Below are positions 41,649 through 50,691 of a stretch of DNA of 64,000 nucleotides, one piece after another (position 1 is the stretch's first letter; each line of letters starts with the position of its first letter). The translations under genes were made by a program, and so were the position numbers. Below the pieces are notes generated by a model. That model saw nothing but the letters and a program-made list of their open reading frames with translations, was not told where the DNA came from and ran no database searches. Source of the DNA: CAJBVG01 sp943371425 (GTDB lineage Bacteria; Bacteroidota; Bacteroidia; Sphingobacteriales; Sphingobacteriaceae); NCBI GenBank assembly GCA_943371425.1, contig CALRUR010000005.1:152918-216917 (forward strand). Reading direction: 5' to 3'.

Positions 41649-44081
41649 ATGGATATACAATATATTGGAGAAAACTTATGGCCCGGTAATTTGGGCCAAT
41701 TTTTTATAATCATTTCGTTTGTTACTGCATTGTTTTCTAGCATCGCTTACTTTTTTGCTCAGCAAAAATCCGAGGATTCTTGGAAGAAAATAGCACGATC
41801 TTCTTTTTACCTACATAGTATTGCTATTATTGGCATTATTGTAAGTTTAGCCTACATCATTGGTAATCATTTATTCGAGTACCACTATGCTTGGGCACAC
41901 TCCTCAAAATCGTTACCAACAGAATACGTAATTTCTTGTTTCTGGGAAGGTCAAGAAGGAAGTTTCTTACTTTGGGCATTTTGGCAAATGGTACTAATGT
42001 GGTTCGTATTGCGCAAAGGCGCTAAATGGGAAGCGCCAGTATTAAGTGTTATTTTACTTTCTCAAGTATTTATTACTTCCATGTTATTGGGAGTAAGTGT
42101 ATTTGGCCAAGGCATTGGTAGTTCTCCTTTTATTTTATTAAGAGAAGCTTTGCAAGCACCAATTTTTCAACGTGCCGATTATCTATCGCTTATACAAGAT
42201 GGTAATGGTTTAAACCCATTATTACAGAATTATTGGATGGTTATACATCCGCCAACCTTATTCCTCGGATTCGCTTCTATGGTGGTACCTTTTGCATTTG
42301 CAATTGCAGGTATATGGCGCAAAGATTTTGATGGATGGATGAAACCAGCTTTACCATGGTCGCTTTTTGCAGTAATGGTTTTAGGAACTGGTATTATTAT
42401 GGGTTCTTTTTGGGCATACGAAGCCTTAAACTTTGGTGGTTTTTGGGCATGGGATCCTGTAGAAAATGCTTCTCTTATTCCTTGGTTAACACTTATTGCA
42501 GCAGTACACGTAATTATAGCCTATAAACACTCTGGTCACTCATATTTTACCGCCTTGTTTTTAGTGTTTATTAGTTATGTATTGGTATTATACGCATCGT
42601 TTTTAACGCGTAGCGGAATTTTAGGAAATGCATCGGTACATGCATTTACAGATTTGGGCATGTCGGGTCAATTAATTATTTACATTTTAGTATTTCTAGT
42701 ATTAGGTGTTTGGTTGATGGTGAAAAACTGGAAACATTTCCCAATAACAAAAAAAGACGAAGCTACTTATTCTCGTGAGTTTTGGTTGTTTATTGGCGCC
42801 ATCATGCTTGGAGTATCTTGTTTCCAAGTAATACTTACTACCTCTATACCGGTAATAAACAAAGTATTTGGCACTAATGTAGCACCGCCTACAGATGTAA
42901 TCGATCATTACAATAAATGGCAAATTCCAATCGCCATTTTAATTTTATTGATATCGGGTTTTGCTCAATTCATGAAGTACAAAAAATCTGATGGAAAAAA
43001 ATTGATTTCGAATGTTTTAGTAGCTATTATTTTATCATTCATTTTTACTTTTATTATATCCTACTACGGCGAGTTTTACAGAAATGCACCGTTTATGATG
43101 TTGATATTTGCTTCTATATTTACCATACTTGCCAATGTAAGAATATTGGGAGATGCATTTAAAGGCAAGGTAAAACTAGCAGGCTCCGCTGTTGCACATA
43201 TCGGCTTTGGCTTTATTTTATTAGGAGCATTAATTGCAGCCTCTAAAAGTGAAGTAATATCTATTAACAATACCGGTTTTTCTTACGGTAAAGAATTCAA
43301 CGAAAAAAATACTCGCGAAAATATTTTGCTTTGGAAAGACGAGCCAACAAAAATGAGTAATTACCTAGTTACTTATTTAGGCGATACTACCATTGCACCT
43401 AATACGTATTATGAAGTAAATTATAAAGAGCTTGATGAAAAAGGATCAGTAGTAAGTGAATTTACTTTATACCCAAATGCTCAAGTAAATCCTAAAATGG
43501 GCTTAATAGCTTCGCCAGATACACGACATTACATTACGCATGATGTGTACACGCATGTAAGCTCTGTGCCACTTAAAGAAGAGGAGCATGAAGAGCATGA
43601 AGGCCACTCAGATGATGAGAATTACAAAGCACCACAAACACTTACATTAGCTATTGGAGATACAATAACGATTGATGGTTACAGCGTAAAATTACTTACG
43701 CTAAAAAATAATGTTCCGGTAAAAGATTTAACACTTACAGCAAATGATATTGCGGTGGCTGCAGTTATAGAAGTGAGCAATCAAACTAAAAAAGCATTGG
43801 CAGAGCCGGTGTACATTATTAAAAATAATATACCATTTGATTTGCCAAAGAACTTAGATGAGTTTGGAATGAAATTCAGGTTCGCAAAAATAGATCCACA
43901 AGCAGGCAAAGTAGAAATTGTGTATTACAAGAAAAAAGATGAATTACGCGATTATGTAATTATGAAAGCCATTGTTTTTCCATACATCAATTTACTTTGG
44001 GGCGGTACTATTATAATGGTAATAGGGTTCTTATTAGCCATTGTACGACGCATACAAGAAATGAAAATTAGCAAAGCTTAA
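41649..44081 (+). CDS. ccmF: Cytochrome c heme lyase subunit CcmF
   Basis: An 810-residue polytopic membrane protein that attaches heme to apocytochromes. It has the WWD motif (GGFWAWDPVENASLIPW), conserved periplasmic histidines (MVIHPPTLFLGF), and ~15 helices, with a periplasmic C-terminal domain that includes a His/Glu-rich stretch (EEEHEEHEGHSDDE) and a last helix. The rest of the Ccm set lies 8 kb away (ccmBCD). No ccmH or ccmG is in the window. DUF2520 follows by 4 bp. Confidence 0.95.
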   Translation: MDIQYIGENLWPGNLGQFFIIISFVTALFSSIAYFFAQQKSEDSWKKIARSSFYLHSIAIIGIIVSLAYIIGNHLFEYHYAWAHSSKSLPTEYVISCFWEGQEGSFLLWAFWQMVLMWFVLRKGAKWEAPVLSVILLSQVFITSMLLGVSVFGQGIGSSPFILLREALQAPIFQRADYLSLIQDGNGLNPLLQNYWMVIHPPTLFLGFASMVVPFAFAIAGIWRKDFDGWMKPALPWSLFAVMVLGTGIIMGSFWAYEALNFGGFWAWDPVENASLIPWLTLIAAVHVIIAYKHSGHSYFTALFLVFISYVLVLYASFLTRSGILGNASVHAFTDLGMSGQLIIYILVFLVLGVWLMVKNWKHFPITKKDEATYSREFWLFIGAIMLGVSCFQVILTTSIPVINKVFGTNVAPPTDVIDHYNKWQIPIAILILLISGFAQFMKYKKSDGKKLISNVLVAIILSFIFTFIISYYGEFYRNAPFMMLIFASIFTILANVRILGDAFKGKVKLAGSAVAHIGFGFILLGALIAASKSEVISINNTGFSYGKEFNEKNTRENILLWKDEPTKMSNYLVTYLGDTTIAPNTYYEVNYKELDEKGSVVSEFTLYPNAQVNPKMGLIASPDTRHYITHDVYTHVSSVPLKEEEHEEHEGHSDDENYKAPQTLTLAIGDTITIDGYSVKLLTLKNNVPVKDLTLTANDIAVAAVIEVSNQTKKALAEPVYIIKNNIPFDLPKNLDEFGMKFRFAKIDPQAGKVEIVYYKKKDELRDYVIMKAIVFPYINLLWGGTIIMVIGFLLAIVRRIQEMKISKA

Positions 44082-44085
44082 GCGA

Positions 44086-44853
44086 ATGAAGGTTTCATTT
44101 ATCGGTTCGGGTAATGTTGCAAGCCATTTAGCCATGGCCTGTAAAAATGCAAACCTTACGGTAGTCGATATTTGTTCAGTTAATATCGAACATGCAAAAG
44201 ACTTAGCCAATAAATGTGATGCCAGGGCTATTAATTCTGTACATCAACTAAATAAAAACATAGATCTTTTAATAATTTCGGTAAATGATGATGCACTTAC
44301 AGAAATTGCTCATCAATTAAAAAATACAAACATACCAGTGGTGCACACTGCTGGTTCTGTTAATGCAAAAGTTTTAGTTGAGGTAGCCAACGATTATGGT
44401 GTACTGTATCCATTGCAGACCTTTTCTAAATCTAAAACAGTAGAACTTACCAATGTGCCTTTTTTTGTAGAAGCAAGTACAAAGCAATTTGAAAGTAACT
44501 TAGCGCGATTAGTGGAGAAACTAGGAGCTAAGTTTCAGGTTGCTAATTCTGAGCAGCGCTTGCATTTGCATATAGCCGCGGTGTTTGCTTGCAACTTTAG
44601 TAATTATATGTATACGGTAGCTAAAGAGCTTACCGACCAGCATAAGCTACCATTTGATGCCTTAAAGCCCCTGATTATAGAAACTGCCGAGAAAATTGCA
44701 AGCCTTTCACCTTCCGAAGCTCAAACGGGTCCGGCTAAAAGGCATGATGTAAATACCCTCCAAAAACATTTGCAAGCCTTATCGTATAAGCCTAACTATT
44801 ACGAGCTTTACAAGCTTATTTCCGAAGAAATACAGAAAAATCAAAATTCTTAA
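44086..44853 (+). CDS. Rossmann-fold DUF2520 protein
   Basis: A 255-residue protein with an N-terminal NAD(P)-binding fold (VSFIGSGNVASHLA, GxGxxA) and an all-helical C-terminal DUF2520 domain (LHIAAVFACNFSNYMYTVA; KRHDVNTLQKHL). The layout resembles ketopantoate or prephenate-type reductases, but the substrate is unknown. It sits 4 bp after ccmF and may be read through from it. Confidence 0.9.
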   Translation: MKVSFIGSGNVASHLAMACKNANLTVVDICSVNIEHAKDLANKCDARAINSVHQLNKNIDLLIISVNDDALTEIAHQLKNTNIPVVHTAGSVNAKVLVEVANDYGVLYPLQTFSKSKTVELTNVPFFVEASTKQFESNLARLVEKLGAKFQVANSEQRLHLHIAAVFACNFSNYMYTVAKELTDQHKLPFDALKPLIIETAEKIASLSPSEAQTGPAKRHDVNTLQKHLQALSYKPNYYELYKLISEEIQKNQNS

Positions 44854-44908
44854 AACATTTTTTTCTTAAACTTCTTATTTAGAAAGTTTCTTAAGAGACA
44901 AAAATTGT

Positions 44909-44916
44909 TAGTTTTG
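44909..44916 (+). promoter_or_regulatory. Candidate promoter of the ferredoxin gene
   Basis: TAGTTTTG fits the -7 consensus TAnnTTTG, 35 bp before the ferredoxin ATG, with TTTC 19 bp upstream as a possible -33 element. Confidence 0.45.
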
Positions 44917-44951
44917 CATCGAATTAAAATCACAGAGATTTAATTGAACAC

Positions 44952-45284
44952 ATGGAAATATTTAAAGTCATCATAAATTTCGAAGAAAAAGACCACGAAT
45001 CCATCGAATTACCCATTGCCGTAGGCGAGTCGGTATTAGATGTTTGCCTAGAAAATGGTATTGATTTACAACACAATTGTGGTGGAGTATGCGGATGCAG
45101 TACTTGCCATATTTATGTTGTAAATGGCATGGACAATATTCAAGAAATATCAGATAAAGAAGAAGATTTTATAGACAGAGCGGTAAACCCACGCATAAAC
45201 TCGCGCCTCGGTTGCCAATGTGTAATAGAAAACGGAAACTTAGAAGTGTTAATACCAGATCAATCTGGGTTCATGGGACATTGA
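44952..45284 (+). CDS. fdx: 2Fe-2S ferredoxin, Isc/adrenodoxin type
   Basis: A 110-residue ferredoxin with the spacing C43-x5-C49-x2-C52 and a distal Cys at 88 or 90 (GCQC), plus an additional Cys47 inside the loop (CGGVCGCSTC). This is the Isc-type electron donor for cluster assembly. iscX follows after a 75-bp gap filled with repeats, and hscA is elsewhere in the window. Cytoplasmic. Confidence 0.94.
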   Translation: MEIFKVIINFEEKDHESIELPIAVGESVLDVCLENGIDLQHNCGGVCGCSTCHIYVVNGMDNIQEISDKEEDFIDRAVNPRINSRLGCQCVIENGNLEVLIPDQSGFMGH

Positions 45285-45356
45285 TCGTGTGCTCATATGC
45301 TCGTAAGGAAGTTCAGTGCTTAATTCACAACTCACAATTCACAACTCACAATTCAA
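45285..45356. repeat. Short octad run followed by heptad array AATTCAC/AACTCAC
   Basis: Three octads (TCGTGTGC, TCATATGC, TCGTAAGG) at 45285-45308 and five heptads alternating AATTCAC and AACTCAC at 45322-45356, ending 3 bp before the iscX ATG. The same heptad words recur at 50664. Confidence 0.72.
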
Positions 45357-45359
45357 AAC

Positions 45360-45599
45360 ATGGAACATTTTGCTTTAACCTTTGGTTGGAAAGATACAGA
45401 AGACATTGCAATAGCATTGTATGAAAAATTTGGTGATGATTTTGGGGAGGCTCAAATTTATCGCATTCGTTTTACCGATTTATTAGAATGGGTATTAACC
45501 TTGCCTAATTTTGTGGGTACAAAAGAAGAGTGCAACGAATCGTATTTAGAAATGATTCAATCTGCTTGGGTGTACGAGTGGCGCGACAATCAGAAATAA
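45360..45599 (+). CDS. iscX: Fe-S assembly protein IscX
   Basis: A 79-residue acidic protein that matches IscX along its length: GWKDTEDIAIALYEKFGDDF, IRFTDLLEWVLTLPNF and ESYLEMIQSAWVYEWRD. IscX binds IscS and tunes cluster assembly, possibly with iron. Linked to fdx upstream. The ATG is chosen because the frame upstream is repeat DNA. Confidence 0.92.
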   Translation: MEHFALTFGWKDTEDIAIALYEKFGDDFGEAQIYRIRFTDLLEWVLTLPNFVGTKEECNESYLEMIQSAWVYEWRDNQK

Positions 45600-45641
45600 G
45601 ATTAAATCCTTATCTTCGTTTTTAGATAATAAGCCAACATT

Positions 45642-46169
45642 ATGTCGTACATCACTCGTCTAAAAAACATAGATACCATTATTCTCGACCTCGATGGGGT
45701 GCTTACAGATGGCTCGGTTTTGGTAACCGAAAGTGGTGAGCAATTGCGCAAAATGTTTATTAGAGACGGGTATGCCATGCAGCTGGCTGCAAAAGTGGGA
45801 TATACACTTATGGTAATATCGGGCGGTAATTCTCAAACCGTGGTAGGTCGATTAGAAAAATTAGGCGTGCAAGAAATTCACATTGGCGCTAAAAATAAAG
45901 TAGAACTTATAGAAGAGCTTTTAAAAAAGCACTATAAAACTTGGGAGCAGGTATTGTATATGGGTGATGATATACCAGATACCGATGTAATGCTAAAAGC
46001 AAATATTGCTACTGCTCCAGCAGATGCCGTTTCGGAAATAAAACAAATTTCTCATTATATTTCTGATAAAAAAGGAGGGGAAGGCTGTGTGCGAGATGTC
46101 ATAGAAAAAGTAATGAAAGCCAGAAACAACTGGAATAACGAATACAGTGTACTAACCAGATCTACCTAA
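45642..46169 (+). CDS. kdsC: 3-deoxy-D-manno-octulosonate 8-phosphate phosphatase (KdsC-like HAD hydrolase)
   Basis: A 175-residue HAD phosphatase without a cap domain. Motif I is DLDGVLTDG, motif II around VISGGNS, motif III Lys in GAKNKVEL, motif IV MGDDIPDTDVM; the tail GGEGCVRDVIEKV is the KdsC lid. It removes phosphate in Kdo synthesis for lipopolysaccharide. Its TAA shares a base with the ATG of the next gene. Other C1-cap-less HADs are possible but the tail argues for KdsC. Confidence 0.9.
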   Translation: MSYITRLKNIDTIILDLDGVLTDGSVLVTESGEQLRKMFIRDGYAMQLAAKVGYTLMVISGGNSQTVVGRLEKLGVQEIHIGAKNKVELIEELLKKHYKTWEQVLYMGDDIPDTDVMLKANIATAPADAVSEIKQISHYISDKKGGEGCVRDVIEKVMKARNNWNNEYSVLTRST

Positions 46170-47107
46170 TGCGATCCATTTTTAAACTTTTCAGAATAAG
46201 CAACCTTGTACTAATAGTTTTATTACAAGTTTTTTTACGTAAGTATTTCATAAGTCCTATGCTAAACTCATTCGGTTTAGAATTACAGCTTAGCGATTTT
46301 CAATTTATTTTAGTTTTATTGATGACCCTTTGCATTACCAGCGCTGGTTATGTTATAAACGATTACTTCGATTTAAAAAGGGATTATATAAACCGTAACC
46401 CTAACGATGTTATTGTTGGCAAAACAGTACCACGCCGTGCAGCCATGGCCACTCATTTAGTATTAAGTGCTATTGGTATTCTCATAGGTTTTTATTTAGC
46501 CTATGTATTACACGTTTGGGTGCTTGCACTTTTACCCATTTTTATTGCAGGTTTATTATGGTTTTATTCTACCGAATACAAACGCCAGTTTATTATTGGA
46601 AACATAGTATTAGCCATATTAGGTGTACTACCTATTGTGCTTACTGTATTATATGAGCCCGCACTTTTTAAAGCATATCTAAATCCCGAATACCGCGCTA
46701 TTTCTATATTAATTTTTAAAGTTGTAGGCTTCTTTACCAGCATTGCTTTTGGTATAAACTTATTATACGCCTTGGTTAAAGATTTACAAGATTTACCAGG
46801 TGACGAAGCTACCAATTGCCGCACCCTACCAATAGTTGCAGGTGAAATGGCATCTAAATTTACTTTTACCATAGTAAGTGTAATGCTTATTTTTGCATTG
46901 TTTTATGTGCAAAACATGCAGTATGCAAACAAAGCGTATGTGCCTCTAATGTATATTGTGTTTGGCTTAGAGTTGCCTTTAATTATTGCAAACACAATGT
47001 TATACCTTACCAATAAAACCGAGAAGTATAAATACGTTGCACAACTTATGTCGATTGTAATGGTAATAGGAATTTTCTCAATTTTAGTGTTAAACTTTTT
47101 CGCTTAA
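46169..47107 (+). CDS. UbiA-family prenyltransferase
   Basis: A 312-residue polytopic membrane protein with the two UbiA aspartate motifs: NDYFDLKRDYINRNP at about 65-80 and KDLQDLPGDEATNCRT at about 210-225, and about nine helices. In Bacteroidota such genes are commonly labelled geranylgeranylglycerol-phosphate geranylgeranyltransferase; the true acceptor is not certain. It overlaps kdsC by one base (TAATG) and precedes maf by 8 bp, forming a three-gene unit. Confidence 0.85.
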   Translation: MRSIFKLFRISNLVLIVLLQVFLRKYFISPMLNSFGLELQLSDFQFILVLLMTLCITSAGYVINDYFDLKRDYINRNPNDVIVGKTVPRRAAMATHLVLSAIGILIGFYLAYVLHVWVLALLPIFIAGLLWFYSTEYKRQFIIGNIVLAILGVLPIVLTVLYEPALFKAYLNPEYRAISILIFKVVGFFTSIAFGINLLYALVKDLQDLPGDEATNCRTLPIVAGEMASKFTFTIVSVMLIFALFYVQNMQYANKAYVPLMYIVFGLELPLIIANTMLYLTNKTEKYKYVAQLMSIVMVIGIFSILVLNFFA

Positions 47108-47115
47108 AAAAAAAC

Positions 47116-47667
47116 ATGAAAATTGTTTTATTCTCCAAATCGCCACGCAGGCAAGAGTTATTAAAACTGATGGGGTTAAATTTTAGAGTGGTAACCAAAG
47201 AGGTTGATGAGAGTTTTCCTGCAGAATTAGTACCCGAGCAAGTGGCAGAATACATTGCCATTAACAAAGCCAAAGCATTTGATGATGAACTTAGCGATGA
47301 AACACTTATTGCTGCAGATACCGTGGTAGCTATTGGTTCTGAGATACTCGGTAAGCCAACAGATGCTGCGGATGCCTATCGTATGTTAAAAATGTTATCC
47401 GGCAAAACACACCAAGTATATACAGGCGTAGCAATTTTACATCAGCATAAAATTATTTCATTTACAGATAAAACGGATGTTGAAATAAAAGAACTTACAG
47501 ACGAGGAAATTAATTTCTACATCGAAACTTACCAACCTTACGACAAAGCCGGAGCCTACGGAATACAAGAGTGGTTCGGACTGATTGCCGTTAAAGGCAT
47601 ACATGGTTCGTATACAAATGTAATGGGCTTACCTACCGAATTGCTTTATTCGAAATTACTAAAATAA
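47116..47667 (+). CDS. maf: Maf-family nucleoside triphosphate pyrophosphatase
   Basis: A 183-residue protein: LFSKSPRRQELLKLMG at the start (the S-x-x-R-x-x-L motif), ETLIAADTVVAIGSEILGKP, and YDKAGAYGIQEWFGLIAVKGIHGSY. Maf proteins hydrolyse non-canonical or pyrimidine dNTPs and influence septum formation when overproduced. YhdE-like branch by the KAGAYGIQ motif. Last gene of the kdsC unit. Confidence 0.95.
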   Translation: MKIVLFSKSPRRQELLKLMGLNFRVVTKEVDESFPAELVPEQVAEYIAINKAKAFDDELSDETLIAADTVVAIGSEILGKPTDAADAYRMLKMLSGKTHQVYTGVAILHQHKIISFTDKTDVEIKELTDEEINFYIETYQPYDKAGAYGIQEWFGLIAVKGIHGSYTNVMGLPTELLYSKLLK

Positions 47668-47668
47668 A

Positions 47669-47709
47669 GTTCACGCAAAAAGCGCTAAGTTTTCGCAAAG
47701 TTCGCAAAG
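47669..47709. repeat. CGCAAAG-family repeat
   Basis: GTTCACGCAAA, then AGCGCTAAG, then TTCGCAAAG twice: units of 9-12 bp starting one base after the maf stop. Same order of words as at 57546 (reverse) and 55061. Confidence 0.68.
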
Positions 47710-47731
47710 AAAATTATTCTCTAGTTATTTC

Positions 47732-47994
47732 ATCAAGTTAGGATCACCCCTCAACTTCGCTTCGCTACGTTCGGGGACCCCTACAAACATTATAAAAAAG
47801 AAGGCACAGCATCAGGTTAGGAATGGAGTTGTGAGAATTAAAATTTTAGAAAATTTAGATTAGAATAAAGAAGGAGTATATAATAAAAGTTGGAGGAAGT
47901 TTCGCCGAAGGCGAAACTTCCTCCAACCCCCTAGTAGCAACGACAGGGGTCCCCGAACGTAGCGAAGCGATTTGAGGGGTGGTGATAACTTGAT
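47732..47994. mobile_element. MITE-like element with terminal inverted repeats, copy B
   Basis: A 263-bp element. TIRs of ~50 bp (47732-47782 and 47945-47994) begin ATCAAGTTA and contain ACCCCTCAA and GCTACGTTCGGGGACCCCT. Near the right end is a perfect 18-bp stem with a 3-nt loop (47889-47927), apex CGCC-GAA-GGCG. No open reading frame. Its left 108 bp recur at 50484, on the other side of the ABC operon. Confidence 0.82.
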
Positions 47995-48019
47995 AAATTT
48001 CTTTTGTTAGATTATCACA

Positions 48020-49342
48020 TTAATAACGTAACCACTTAAACATCTCCTTAAACGTTACCTTCTTCCCATACATCAAAATTCCAGTTCGGTAAATTTTTGC
48101 TGCCAGCCAAACAGTTCCAAGGAAACCTAATATTAATAAGACCATCGAACAAATTAATTGCCATGCTGGTACTCCAAAAGGTATGCGCACCATCATTACA
48201 ACTGGTGAGGTAAGCGGAATCATCGAGAGCCAAAAAGCAATAGGTCCATCGGGATTATTTACCACAGCGGAGCTAGCTAATACAAATGAAAATATAAGTG
48301 GGATGGTAACAGGGAACATAAATTGTTGTGTTTCCGATTCATTATCTACCGCCGATCCAATAGCTGCAAACAAAGCGCTGTACAATAAGTATCCAGCTAA
48401 AAAATAAAATAGAAAAGTTCCTAATAGTAATGGATAATTTATGGTACCAATAGCTTCCATAAATTGAGTGATATTGTTGCCACTCATTTCGCTGCTAGCT
48501 TGCATTTGTGCAGCATCGGCACCCGCAATGCTTTCTATTTGCGCAGCATTATTTGGCATTTTAGAACTCAACTCTTGACTTACTAATCCACTTATAGTTA
48601 CCGTTAATACAACCCATAATACAAATTGTGTAAGACCAACCAATGCAATGCCAATTATTTTCCCCATCATTAATTGAAATGGTTTTACCGAAGAAATAAT
48701 TACTTCTACAATGCGATTATTTTTTTCTTCTATTACACCGCGCATTACTTGCACACCGTACAAGAAAATAAACAGGTAAATAAGTATAGAAGCAAACATG
48801 CCGATACCATAGCTGGCATTAGCGTTTCCGCTTTCTTCACCTTGCTCTGTTATGCGTATGGTTTTTAAACTCACATTCATATCCAAGCTGCTCAATATAT
48901 CACGCGAGATACCATTTTCTACTAATTTTTTATCTTTTAGTTCGGCCTCAATTTCTTTTTCAATATAATTTACTACTGCTACACTGGCTTGTTTTGCAGA
49001 ATATAATTGTACTCCACTTAAGTCTTTTGTAAGCTCTGGAATGTAGAGCACATAGGCATCTTCGTTTTGGCTAATGTTGTTTTTTGTTTCTTCTAAAGGC
49101 TCCGTTGTATACTCAAATGCAAGCGATTTAGAATCGCGCAAATGACCAGTAAATTGTTTACTCTCGTCTATCACATACACCGTTTTTTTCTTGTTCATAT
49201 CATCAGCATTTACAGCTAACCATATGGCAAAGGCATACATACCAGCAATTAAAATGGGTCCCAAAAACGTCATTACAATGAACGATTTTTTCTTCACCCT
49301 ACTCATATATTCGCGACTAATAATTAAGGCTATTTTTTTCAT
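48020..49342 (-). CDS. ABC-2 type transporter permease (NatB-like)
   Basis: A 440-residue membrane protein: one N-terminal helix (FIVMTFLGPILIAGMYAF), a large extracytoplasmic domain (about 45-180), then about five helices with GVIEEKNNRIVEVIISSVKP, the hallmark of ABC-2/NatB permeases. It begins 4 bp after its ATPase partner, so they form one export complex. Sodium or drug export is the usual guess; the substrate is unknown. Confidence 0.88.
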   Translation of the reverse strand: MKKIALIISREYMSRVKKKSFIVMTFLGPILIAGMYAFAIWLAVNADDMNKKKTVYVIDESKQFTGHLRDSKSLAFEYTTEPLEETKNNISQNEDAYVLYIPELTKDLSGVQLYSAKQASVAVVNYIEKEIEAELKDKKLVENGISRDILSSLDMNVSLKTIRITEQGEESGNANASYGIGMFASILIYLFIFLYGVQVMRGVIEEKNNRIVEVIISSVKPFQLMMGKIIGIALVGLTQFVLWVVLTVTISGLVSQELSSKMPNNAAQIESIAGADAAQMQASSEMSGNNITQFMEAIGTINYPLLLGTFLFYFLAGYLLYSALFAAIGSAVDNESETQQFMFPVTIPLIFSFVLASSAVVNNPDGPIAFWLSMIPLTSPVVMMVRIPFGVPAWQLICSMVLLILGFLGTVWLAAKIYRTGILMYGKKVTFKEMFKWLRY

Positions 49343-49346
49343 TGTA

Positions 49347-50255
49347 TTAGTTATGTTGAGTTACGTTTTTAATAAATATATCGTGTATAGATGGAATTAT
49401 TTCTTCGAAAGAAATAAGTTCGAAATGTTTTAGCAATATGCCCAAAGTATCGTTTATATTGGTGTTGTGAGCCAAGGTAATTTCTAATTGCGTAGCGTCT
49501 TGCTTTTCTGTTATCTCATTAATTTCGATACCCACATTCCTAATTTCTACTTCTGTTTTACCTTTCTTTATGCAAACAGCGTATCTATTTTCTTTGTATT
49601 GTTGTCGGATATCATGTACACTACCTTCCAATATTTTTTTTGATTTATGGATGAGTGCAATATGGTCGCAGAGTTGCTCCACCGATTCCATTCGGTGAGA
49701 AGAAAAAATAATGGTGGTCCCTTTTTTATTGAGTTCCAAAAATTCGTTCTTAATTATTTCTGCATTCACTGGGTCGAAACCACTAAAAGGTTCGTCGAGT
49801 ATAAGTAATTCGGGCTCATGAATAATGGTTGCAATAAACTGAACTTTTTGTTGCATCCCTTTAGAAAGTTCTTCTACTTTTTTGGTCCACCAGGTTTGTA
49901 TTTCCATTTTCTCGAACCAATACTTTGCACGTTTTAAAGATTCAGCTTTACTTAAGCCTTTAAGTTGTGCAAGGTATAATACTTGCTCGCCAATTTCCAT
50001 TTTCTTGTACAAGCCACGTTCTTCGGGCAAGTAGCCTATTTTACTAATATGTGTTTGATTGAGTTTTTCATTTTTGAAAAAAACTTCCCCTGCATCTGGT
50101 GCAGTAATCTGATTAATGATTCTGATGAGTGAAGTTTTTCCAGCACCGTTAGGTCCCAAGAGCCCGTAAACAGATCCTTCTGGAACTTGTATGCTTACAT
50201 CGTCGAGTGCGAGGTGGTTTTCGTATTGCTTGCGTATATGTTCAATTCTTAACAT
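49347..50255 (-). CDS. ABC transporter ATP-binding protein (NatA-like)
   Basis: A 302-residue ATPase with Walker A GPNGAGKTSL, signature LSKGMQQKVQF (LSxGxxQ with Lys), Walker B LLILDEPFSGFDP and H-loop SSHRMESV. A ~80-residue C-terminal extension is typical of NatA/CcmA-like ATPases of ABC-2 exporters. It precedes the permease on the minus strand. Not CcmA: its partner is clearly the NatB-like permease. Confidence 0.92.
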   Translation of the reverse strand: MLRIEHIRKQYENHLALDDVSIQVPEGSVYGLLGPNGAGKTSLIRIINQITAPDAGEVFFKNEKLNQTHISKIGYLPEERGLYKKMEIGEQVLYLAQLKGLSKAESLKRAKYWFEKMEIQTWWTKKVEELSKGMQQKVQFIATIIHEPELLILDEPFSGFDPVNAEIIKNEFLELNKKGTTIIFSSHRMESVEQLCDHIALIHKSKKILEGSVHDIRQQYKENRYAVCIKKGKTEVEIRNVGIEINEITEKQDATQLEITLAHNTNINDTLGILLKHFELISFEEIIPSIHDIFIKNVTQHN

Positions 50256-50327
50256 TGGATATTGCTTTTCAACGAATATACAATGTGAATTGGAAAAGTG
50301 CTGGTAGTGATAAAAATTTTACATTAA

Positions 50328-50371
50328 GTTTTTGCGAACTTTGCTTTGACTTAGCGTTTTTTGCGTGAACT
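50328..50371. repeat. CGCAAAG-family repeat (reverse orientation)
   Basis: The minus strand reads AGTTCACGCAAA, then ACGCTAAG, then GCAAAG and TTCGCAAAA with about 10-bp spacing. It lies upstream of the ABC operon start. Confidence 0.6.
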
Positions 50372-50415
50372 TTTTTATTTCACGCAATTGCACAAAGTTA
50401 CCGCGGAACTTATGA

Positions 50416-50454
50416 ACCACACCCCTCAAATCCGCTGTGCTATGGTAGGGCATC
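50416..50454. repeat. Degenerate MITE-like terminal repeat
   Basis: ACCCCTCAAATCCGCTGTGC followed by a decayed remainder aligns with the TIR of the elements at 35158 and 47732. A solitary, decayed end. Confidence 0.5.
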
Positions 50455-50483
50455 CGTTTTAGGGAGATAAAAAAGTACGAGAG

Positions 50484-50589
50484 TCAAGTTAGGATCGCCC
50501 CTCAACTCCGCTACGCTTCGTTCGGGGACCCTGCAAACGTCATTAAAATGAAGGTACAGTATCAGATTAGGAAGGGAGTTGTGAGAATT
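50484..50589. mobile_element. Left half of the MITE-like element, copy C
   Basis: Begins TCAAGTTAGGATC, continues through CCCCTCAACTCCGCTACGC and TTCGGGGACCCTGCAAAC, then matches the interior of copy B (AAGG-ACAG-ATCAG-TTAGGAA, GGAGTTGTGAGAATT) with scattered substitutions. The hairpin and right TIR are missing. Confidence 0.75.
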
Positions 50590-50614
50590 GAAAAAAAATC
50601 ATAATCACATTTTC

Positions 50615-50656
50615 ATTGTGAAACTCTGTGTGTACTTTGAGTAACTCTGTGAGCTA
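50615..50656. repeat. CACAAAG-family repeat (reverse orientation)
   Basis: TGAAACTCTGTG, TGTACTTTGAG, TAACTCTGTGAGCT: 10-11 bp units as at 13959, 52615 and 53810. Confidence 0.65.
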
Positions 50657-50663
50657 TTTTTAA

Positions 50664-50691
50664 AACTCACAATTCACAACTCACAACTTAT
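50664..50691. repeat. Heptad array, unit AACTCAC/AATTCAC
   Basis: Four in-phase 7-bp units (AACTCAC, AATTCAC, AACTCAC, AACTTAT) ending in the dnaJ stop codon; the same words as the array before iscX. Confidence 0.7.

Noticed and set aside
49347..50255. CcmA, the missing partner of CcmB
   Set aside because: The ATPase is followed 4 bp later by a NatB-like permease and has the NatA-type C-terminal extension; it is far from ccmB.
47732..50589. Composite transposon carrying the ABC operon
   Set aside because: No transposase, copy C is only half an element in direct orientation, and the ABC genes look native in composition.
50256..50687. Hidden gene in the 432-bp gap before dnaJ's end
   Set aside because: The gap is accounted for by CGCAAAG, degenerate TIR, half MITE-like, CACAAAG and heptad repeats; no frame looks coding.
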